Positions 56,240-64,000 of a stretch of 64,000 nt of DNA are shown here, piece after piece. The translations under genes and the position numbers were made by a program. Each line of letters begins with the position of its first letter. The stretch's first letter is position 1. The stretch is taken from the NCBI GenBank assembly GCA_030374805.1, contig JARGSG010000202.1, positions 682,001 to 746,000 of the forward strand, written 5' to 3'. This DNA comes from Gracilaria gracilis (Eukaryota > Rhodophyta > Florideophyceae > Gracilariales > Gracilariaceae). Below the pieces are notes generated by a model. It was not told the origin of the DNA and did no database searches. It was given only the letters and a program-made list of their open reading frames with translations.

Positions 56240-57182
56240 ACTTCCGTGTAGCTGATAGTTTCGATGTTGTCTTCTTCCGGCGTTGCGATGTTGGGATCTG
56301 AGTTACTTTAGGGACTCTAGTCTTCGTTCTGCCGTTCGCTGAAACTATTCCTGGGAATCTATACAGCGACCCATATATGAAGGCCTGAGTGGCTTAGAAA
56401 CGTATCGCATGGGCTGAGTTGAGTGGCGAACGAACCCCCTTGCTTTTCTCCCTTTCCAACAAACACCCTTTCCAACAAGCACCATCACTTCCCACTCAGC
56501 CGCGTAATATGTACCAGATGGGGAATAAGAAATCTTCTGAGCTTTTGTGTTATTTTTGCTTTGATGGACATCTGCCGAAAGTTTTTAAGGAGAAGTACTC
56601 ATCCATATGTTGCACGATGTTCTAAAGCAAAGCACATGAACGATTGCCAGTTGGATTTGCTGGATTAGGACAGTTGATAACTTAAACATGATGTCCACCC
56701 ACAGGAACCCAGGTCAAGGAACAGCACAACTACAGCGATGTGTGAGACGCAATCTAGAACGAAGCCAATCAAGAAAGACACGAAGGCAATTGTCTACTTG
56801 TCAGCTCTCTTCGATTTGAGGATCAAAGACATTGTATCCACTTTGTGTTTCTGCAGGCTATCTTGACACTCTAGATATTGGTCTTACTGTTGTGATCCAA
56901 AAGCGCTCTTTTCAATTTAGAGACAAGTTGTTCAGTTGTAGATGCATTCTATGCAGTTGACAACCAATTTTCTGCTGCTGATCTAGCGAACCACCTTAGT
57001 ACTTAAATTAGCTTTTCTTCTCCCTCACTATACTGGAGGGCAGCGAACCTCTTTCTTCCAATTCTACCAACGTTACACACGGACAAAGGTGCAGTTCTTT
57101 GTGTTCCTCGTGAAAAGTTCAAAACCAAACATCTTCGTAGCTGTTCCTCGTTCTAATAACTGAAGCCTCACGCTCTCACTCA

Positions 57183-58449
57183 GGTGACAAAGCAACCTTC
57201 CCAAGTGTTGCTCTTATTCGATTTTTCACCACTTTCAACTGTCGAACAAGTGGCACAAACGTTTCATCGCCGAATACAACAAGCGCACTGGAACTTCCTT
57301 CCTGTTCTCATCGCTTCACGCGAATCTCTTTCACAGAGGCGCCAATGGTTGTCGTCTAGCTCAAATCGCAATTCTTGAGTGTGATCATAACAATAATTTC
57401 CACCTTATCTGAACCATTCATCTTTGGATCTTTCATCAGGTTCAACCGCCATTACGAGACCCATCGTTTACAGAAAGGAGAACAACTTCGAATTCGGGCG
57501 CATTTGAATCGAACAAAGCTAATAGCGGCCATTTCAACCATATTCTTCTTCACGCTTGAACTGTTTGTCTCGTTCTTCACTGATCCAGCCAGAATCATCA
57601 AGAACAAACTCCATTCTTGCGTTTCACTGGATTCAGTTAGAAGATTTGAAAAACCCGTGTTCCAATTCAGGGATCCCAGGAGCGAAACTATAAAGAGTCA
57701 GTGTTCGTTCGTAGAAAATGGCGTGTACTTTCAGAAGGGAGGCAACGTAACGGAAGATGACGGCAAAGTTCTCGTACAATGCTCCGAAGAAGCTATATTC
57801 TCTTTCAATGCCTCTGAATTAAAGACCGAGAAGATGTTTCCGACAATCAAGCCCATCATGGGCTGTTCTTCGTGCACGAGTCATGGGCCAGGATTTGGAG
57901 AATGTCTAACGTTCTGTGCTTTTGCAATTACCCCAAAACAATTCTGTGTTCTACTCGGTGTCAACATCACAAGAATGGGCATTGAAGATGGATGCCAACG
58001 AGCAGGCACAGCAGCATTTAACATATCTCGGGACAATCGTGCACTTCAGCTCTAGAAATCTGGAGAAGAAAATGGCGGAAAGAGCGGCACAAGCGTATGC
58101 AGACAGTATTACGGATCCTATCTCGCAAAGGCGTCGAATCCTGATGGGATCAGAAGAAAGAATTTGTGAGTTCTCTGTTGACAGAGGGGAGGGCACACAG
58201 GTGCCAATTGCTCTCATAATCTCTATTTCGAGTGTTTGGTTGAGCTCTTTAATTCTGGTTTTATGTTCGTTGTTGCTTCTGGGTCGAAATATGTTCGATG
58301 TGAGTGATCCGTTGGAGTGGGCTTTTCGCAGCATTCGAAAGGATGATGCTCCAATCGAGAGGGATCCAGCGATTAGAATGGAAAAGGAGACGGAGAAGGG
58401 TTCTTTTTTGGTATCCGAAGCTGTGCAAAGCCGGCACCACTTGAGCTGA
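57183..58449 (+). pseudogene. Membrane-protein gene, unit 2 (probably inactive)
   Basis: Equivalent of 52591-53856. The donor GTAAGT of unit 1 reads TTGAGT here, so the 65-base intron cannot be removed in the same way. The frame starting at the unit 1 ATG at 52753 is closed by a stop just after it in this copy. An extra C in a C/A run near 57930 shifts the frame before the last third. The first exon frame and both membrane segments are otherwise well kept, so decay is recent. Confidence 0.65.
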
Positions 58450-58643
58450 AAATGGTAAATATGGTAGCTGAAACCTTAAAAGTTGAGAGATTTATTTGAT
58501 GTAAATTTTAAACGTTTTCCTCATTTTCGTAAAAAAGCGGGACAGAGTCGGCCGGGGAGATCCGGGCCGAGCGTTCTGCAACTTGTGGAATATTTCCGTG
58601 GCACGTGCGAAACTGGATGAGAATCTCATCATGAGATGCACTC

Positions 58644-59103
58644 TGTTGAAAGTTCAAATACATGAACTGCACCAATTAATCCTGGAGTCCTGAAAGATTA
58701 CGACTGGCCCTCGCTTCAGGACATCATCAAAGCCCAGCGTGCAGCCGCCTCAGAGCCCCCGAAGCGTGGTCAGATGGTAGGTGGTTTAATCCGAATGCCG
58801 ACAGGTCAGACATGGATACCCGATGAAAGCACTGACCTGCAACTCAGGATTCTTGTCGCTGCTCACACTGGAAGGGGAGGTCACCGTGCAACCGATCCGA
58901 CGTTCGAAACAGTAGCTGCAAGTTTCTGGTGGAAGGAACTACGCAGCCAGGTGACCGAATTTACACGTTCATGCTTCTATTGTATCGCTAGTGCGTCTGG
59001 TAAAGTGGTCCCGAGACCATTAGGACACACTCTGCATGCAAGTAAGCCTAACGAGTTAATTCATTTTGACCACTGTTGTTGGAAGAGTGTAGCTGGGGTC
59101 TAG
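58644..59103 (+). mobile_element. Ty3/gypsy pol fragment (integrase zinc-binding part)
   Basis: The plus-strand frame shows the H2C2 zinc-binding region of a gypsy integrase: AHTGRGGHR, a SFWW block and CFYC, followed by PNELIHFD, which leads into the integrase core in such proteins. Only this piece is present. It is a fossil fragment between duplication unit 2 and copia family C. Confidence 0.75.
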
Positions 59104-59419
59104 AAGGTTATCAGTCTTCCCAGCTCTCTAGTCTTTACTCATGTTTGGTGACTACTTATACTACTGACTTCCACGCAGGAAGTCAGAGACATTTCAGTCT
59201 GTCCCTGACATTTTGACATGCTTGCTTTAAACTCCCGTTTGGAGCTACAGCATTTTATACGTTTTGGAACGCAATCGTAGTTCAACGTACCGCACTGCAC
59301 CAGTGTGCAGGACCAAGTAGTGACTGCACTCTGGTGGTGCTGGTTGATCGTTTGTGTATTTGCGACAAACGATTCTATTGCACCTGCACACAAGGGTCGG
59401 GCGGTTATGATCTCTCTAC
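59104..59419. other. Junction region, possibly the 3' LTR side of copia C
   Basis: No gene is supported. On the minus strand a purine-rich stretch near 59420-59445 is followed by TGTAGAGAG, which could be a polypurine tract and LTR start. A second LTR was not found, so this is unproven. Confidence 0.25.
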
Positions 59420-62400
59420 AGTCCCTCTCGTTCCAATCTCCGTATCTCCATGCCAAATTCGGCACAAAGTTGTGAATGCTTTCCAGGACCGTGTGCCTTT
59501 GTGAACAAATCAGCCCCCTGTTCGCTACCCTTGCGATATCCAATCCTGACCAGTCCGCGCTCTACAGAATCCTTCACTAGATGTTACTTGACCTCGATAT
59601 GCTTCGTACGTTCATTGAGTACTTCATCTCTCGCGAGCATGATCATACCTTGGTTATCTCCAAAAATGTCTACGCACTGCTCAGGATGTCCAAGCAGTTC
59701 GTTCGGAAGTCTTCTTAACCAGAGTCTCTCTCGAACTGCGAAGGACATAGCAACATATTCAGCCTCCAATGTAGACTGAGCGACTATGGTTTGCTTCTTA
59801 CTGCGCCACGAAATTGGTTCACCACCGTAGGTAAAGACAAAACCACTCGTAGACTTTCTGTCCTCACGATCTCCAGCAAATTCTGCATCCGAAAACCCCT
59901 CCAGGGCAGCTCGGTTGTCGCTTCTGTACTCTATAGCAGACTTGCGAGTAGAATAGAGGTATTTCAGTACCTTCTTCGCCGCCATCCAGTGTTCACGGGT
60001 ATGTTTCTGCATAAAGCGAGCGAGGTAACCAACTGCAAATGAGATATCCGGACGAACTGTGTTGCATATGTGCATCAAGGATCCAATACGTATGCGGTAG
60101 GGAGTGTTATATGCGTTCGTTACATCAGCTTTGCGGAACCAAGTGGTCTGAAGTGGAGTCCCTACACTAGCAGCTGTGTCGACACGAAACTGATTCGCCA
60201 AACGTTCAATCATAGGCTCGTTGTGAATTCGTAGTCCCTGATCGTCAGCCATACGTTCGATCACTATGCCAAGAAACTTTCGGGGCTCCGCGTACACTCT
60301 TATCTGGACATGGGTCTCCAATTGCTTCACAAAATTATGTAGATCTTCCTTGCGTCTACCAACAACCAGTCCGTCATCAACATACACTAAGATCAGAACC
60401 TTGTGCAGTCCAGCATCATATATAAAAAGACCTGGATCATTTTGAGAGAGGGTACAACCCATGTCTCGCATAATCTTCTTAAACTTTTCGCGCCAGGCTC
60501 TTGCAGCTTGCTTCAGTCCGTAGATAGCCTTGTTCAACTTGAACACGTGATCTCGCTTTGTTGTGTCAACGAAACCTTCAGGCTGGCACATATATAGTTC
60601 TTCAGAGAGATTCCCATACAGAAACGCCGTGCGCACGTCAAACTGTATTGCCTCTATTCCGGGAGCCGCTACCAGGGATAGCACAGGTCGAACGGTGCTA
60701 TACTTGACCACCGGTGAGAATAGCTCAGTGTAGTAAATACCCGCTCGTTGCGTAAATCCACGGGCTACAAGGCGTGCACGGTACCGTTCGATCTTACCCT
60801 GTTCATTGCGTTTCTTCAAAAACACCCACCATTTGGTGATGGGCTTGCAATTCGGTGTACGAGGTACCAACTCCCACACAGAAGGCTCCCTCATATGATT
60901 CAGTTCTTCGCGCATGGCGACCTTCCATTGCGGTGCCTCTGCGCTAGTCATAGCATCATGCAATGTCAAGGGATTGTCGTCGTCATCATTTCCCATGACG
61001 TTTACTGTGAGCATTGCAATTACGGTGTCGGGTGTGAATCGTTGGGGCATCTGGCGTGTCCTGGCTGAGCGCCTTGGCACAGAGGGGTAATGGGTTACCA
61101 ACTCGGGGTCGTACGTATGTTCACCATGTGCGTCAACAAAGACCAAATTATCCTCTTCTTCATCAGCCAGAGTAGTCTCGGCCTTCATTGGCTTCATATT
61201 CCAGTCCATGTCCGTGTCCTCGGTCTTCACTTCCATCTTCTGTGCTTCATTCTCCTTCCCATCTGCCTGTGGGACTGCCGCCAAGTCTACTTCATCTACG
61301 CCGGGTGTGATGGCAGCGCTCTGCCACCCAGTAACTGCTTCGTTGAACGTGACATCCTTCGACACAAACATCTGGTTGCTATCTGGAACGTAGACTCTGT
61401 AGCACGTCCCGCGTTCATAACCAACCAGAATTCCCTTGATGGTCCGGTTCTTGTACTTGGCGCTACGCTTGCGGGGCTCCTTCGGGATGTGGACGTAACA
61501 CTGTGAACCAAACGTGCGCAAGTGTGAAATGTCTGGCTTCATTCCTGTGAAAGCCTCTATAGGAGTCATGTTTTGTTCTCCTTCCCTGCGAACGAATGTC
61601 CTGTTCCTCAAGTAGTTTGCTGTGTTAACAGCTTCTCCCCAGAGTTGACTGCATCGTGGAGTTCCTTCCAGGACTCTGAGCATTGTTCGCGCTTTGTCAT
61701 TAAGCGTGCGGTTCAGCCTTTCGGCTTTACCGTTCGACTCAGGACTGTATGCGGGGGATGGTTCAATGAGAACACCCCTTTGCTTGAGCCAGTCAGTCAT
61801 CTCCTCTGAAAGATATTCTCCTGCATTGTCAAAGCGAATGCGCTTGAGCTTCCGTTCTGACTGTGTTTCAAACAGCACAATCATCTCCTTCACTCGACCA
61901 TCCACCTGCGTCCTATCTCTCAACAATCTGATAGCAGACATGCGGCTCTTGTCGTCGTATAATGAAACAAAATACTTCGACCTTGACAATGTCCCGACGT
62001 CCACGGGTCCTAACACGTCCGAGTGGACGAGATCCAGAACCTCAGTACCACGAGGCTGTGGTAGGGGTAGTCGCGATGTCCGCTTCGATTTGCCTTCTGC
62101 ACATGGCTCACAGTGGCCCAAATCACTCAGTATCGTCTTCGGGACTCCTTTCACGATGTTCAGAGTCCTTCTCAAATAATCAAGGCTCGTGTGACCAAGT
62201 CTGTGATGCCAGAGCACCGTCAGCTTCTTGTCTCCTTTAACAACCAAAGACATACTGGTACTGTCTTCAGTGGGATATATACCAAGCTCGTATAACCCTT
62301 CGACCAGTTCGTGTCCCAATGTCAGAATTTGAGCTGTGGCTTGTTTCAAGATCATAGCCGAGACATAGCCCTCCGCATTTGTCTGGAAGACAGTCATGTA

Positions 62401-62970
62401 TCCTTTCCTGCGAATCGCGCTGACGGATAGAAGACTGCACATCAGATTTGGTACGTAAAGAACGTCATGTAGGTAAGCCTTCGTGAGCTGTCCATCTTCA
62501 TTGGGTACCCAGCATTGTACTCGGCCTTCTCCAGCGACCACAATCTTAGTACCATCCCCAATTGAAACGGTGCTCTTGGCGGATGACTGTATTGCAGATG
62601 CAAAATAGTCCTTGTTGTTCGTCATGTGCCTTGAGGCACCTGAATCCAAATACCAGCAGTGTTCCTGGCCTTTCCGTACTCTATGGTTGGCCACAAATGC
62701 GGTCTCGCTCAACGATTCAACTACAGAGTGATCTTCTGGCTCACACGTGAGATCCACCGTCTCCATGTGTTCGTGATCAACTCCTTCGAACTGTGCTACA
62801 AGTAGACCAGCCACTTCTTCGGAGTCATCTTCCTCCTCACGCGGACCCACGCGAGCTTGACGACCTAACTTCTTTCCCTTGTAGTTCCTACTGTCGGGGT
62901 TCGCCCAACAGTTGTTCTTAATATGCCCCTTCTTTTTACAGAAAAAGCATTTGCGTTACGAGACACATGC
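59420..62970 (-). mobile_element. Copia family C, minus strand (partial)
   Basis: Ty1/copia element in minus orientation, distinct from families A and B at protein level. Parts present are a CCHC knuckle (CFFCKKKGHIKNNC, near 62910-62955), protease DSGAS, gag-pre-integrase, integrase, reverse transcriptase and RNase H. The N-terminal gag part and certain LTRs were not found. The piece is long and mostly open, with about one or two breaks, so it is moderately young. Confidence 0.85.
59584..62850 (-). pseudogene. Copia family C pol region (fossil)
   Basis: About 1,088 codons of copia pol. Protease has YLDSGASRHMT near 62640. Integrase has a HHCC region (WHHRLGHTS) and a rve core. The reverse transcriptase has VYVDDGLVVG near 60375, and RNase H has DAEFAGDREDRKSTSG and a DNQG site. 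The element is partial, as noted for the whole entry. Confidence 0.87.
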
Positions 62971-64000
62971 TTAACGTACGCAACTGTCTCTATTGTATGA
63001 ATTTATGACTGTCTTTAGCACTATACTACCCCCTTCAGGTCCCTCCGACTGCTCCAATTGGTACCTCGAGTTGGACGGACCGACTTCTAATAACGGCGGA
63101 TGATATTGACGTTGTTGAAGTTGCTAACTGGCCCCTAGCTGGTCTCAACATTTCTGTCTTTCCAGAAAGCAAAGTAGCTCATTTTTTCATTCTTTTCAGT
63201 CCGGTGGTCCAACATTTTCTTTACCTTGAAAATATCTTCCTCAATTCCCGCCCGTTCGCCCATTTTTACAACTAGTTTCAAGTGATCCGGCGGCACTTTA
63301 CGCTTCAACTTTCTACCTTCGTTACGCAGAACATAAACGCCGCCACGATTCTTCCGTACTACAGTAAATGGTCCCTCAAATCGTGCGTCCTACTTGGAAT
63401 TTTAGTTACATCTCTCATCATGACCAACGCTCCAGGGGTAAATGCATTAGGTTTGATCATTCGACGGCCTGCAGCAATATACTTGGCGTTTTTCTTCTTG
63501 ATTTGATGTACTCGCTTTGTCAGGGACAGAAAGACTTCTTGCGTCACATTCTCTTGATGCTTTTTCCAGAGCTCAAGGCCAAGCGGTGAAGAAGTGGCGG
63601 TTGTCCCAAACTTCGCAAACCCGTTCATCGTACGGCCAAACATCAGGGAAAATGGTGTAGACCCAGTGAGGGCAGCAGTCTTGCAGTTGTAAGCAAGTGG
63701 CACGAAAGGTAAGTATTCTTGTCATCGATGTGTGGCTCCATCGAGTTCCTTAGGAAGCATCGTCTCTACTGTACCATTAACTCTTTCAACTGCGCCGTTT
63801 GCACGGGGGGTTGTATGGAGAAATAGTGCGATGGTTAATGCCGTTTATCTGCACCAGTTCCTAAACGAGTTCATTCACGAATTCCGAACCGTTGTCGGAC
63901 TGGATGACCTTTGGCGTTCCGAAGACGGACATCACTTCCCACAATGCGCCAGCGACTTGTTTTATTTCCTTGCTCTTCAGGGGCCGTAGCATAGCAAACT
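62971..64000 (-). mobile_element. Ty3/gypsy fragment with chromodomain (chromovirus type), runs off window
   Basis: On the minus strand, from right to left, the parts are an integrase core stretch (near 63870-64000, SDNGSEF), an integrase C-terminal region (63359-63703, STPFSLMFGR) and a chromodomain-like segment (near 63060-63240, KMLDHR...FAFWK...GPVSNFNN). A chromodomain after integrase marks the chromovirus branch of Ty3/gypsy. The fragment is broken, with about four or more breaks, and looks older than the copia array. Confidence 0.7.

Larger units (their letters stand above)
54704..58643 (+). repeat. Segmental duplication, unit 2 (3.93 kb)
   Basis: Second copy of 50110-54039. Non-coding parts differ at well under one percent by eye. 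Differences concentrate in the secreted-protein frame and at the 3' end. Its right end abuts a gypsy fragment. Confidence 0.92.

Noticed and set aside
1-64000. tRNA or rRNA genes
   Set aside because: The only tRNA-like sequence found is the short primer-binding complement to tRNA-iMet after LTRs; no cloverleaf or rRNA segment was recognised by eye.

Overview
This is a nuclear, eukaryotic, repeat-rich window. Ty1/copia and Ty3/gypsy elements, a LINE, a probable piggyBac-type DNA transposon, a short 65-base GT-AG intron and TATA-box promoters all point to a eukaryote with compact genes. An alga or an oomycete-like protist would fit, but no gene here fixes the lineage, so that is inference.

Left third (1-33540), nested copia block. 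Family A lies as a head-to-tail array in which neighbouring copies share single LTRs. Family B is a different copia lineage; one copy looks whole and sits inside an A LTR with a 5-bp target duplication. Both families carry a primer-binding site matching the anticodon region of initiator tRNA-Met, as in Drosophila copia. Their LTRs and leaders also share blocks of sequence although their proteins differ. The same B-in-A junction recurs in a 2.19-kb unit repeated in tandem at 10651-15025. A LINE on the minus strand flanks the block, with a reverse transcriptase piece at 29087-29696 and an ORF1 piece at 33541-34951.

Middle (35-47.7 kb), mostly AT-rich sequence with decayed pieces. These are a DEAD-box helicase-like fragment, a probable piggyBac transposase relic, a foldback element near 40.8 kb, an unrecognised GC-richer minus-strand gene pair (41421-43253), and behind it two diverged 0.6-kb repeats carrying strong hairpins. 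Much of the rest holds nothing I can support.

Right third (47.7-64 kb). A very GC-rich, apparently intronless gene for a secreted FG-GAP/ASPIC-UnbV (CRTAC1-like) protein has its own TATA box. It is followed by a 3.93-kb segment present twice in direct orientation. Each copy carries a minus-strand secreted-protein gene and a plus-strand, intron-containing membrane-protein gene. In the second copy the membrane-protein gene looks broken, and the secreted-protein gene differs mostly by amino-acid replacements. The window ends in more retroelement fossils: a gypsy integrase piece, a long minus-strand copia (family C), and a chromodomain-bearing gypsy piece running off the edge.

Exact splice structures, family assignments of decayed pieces and any expression are inferred from sequence alone. 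No database search was possible.
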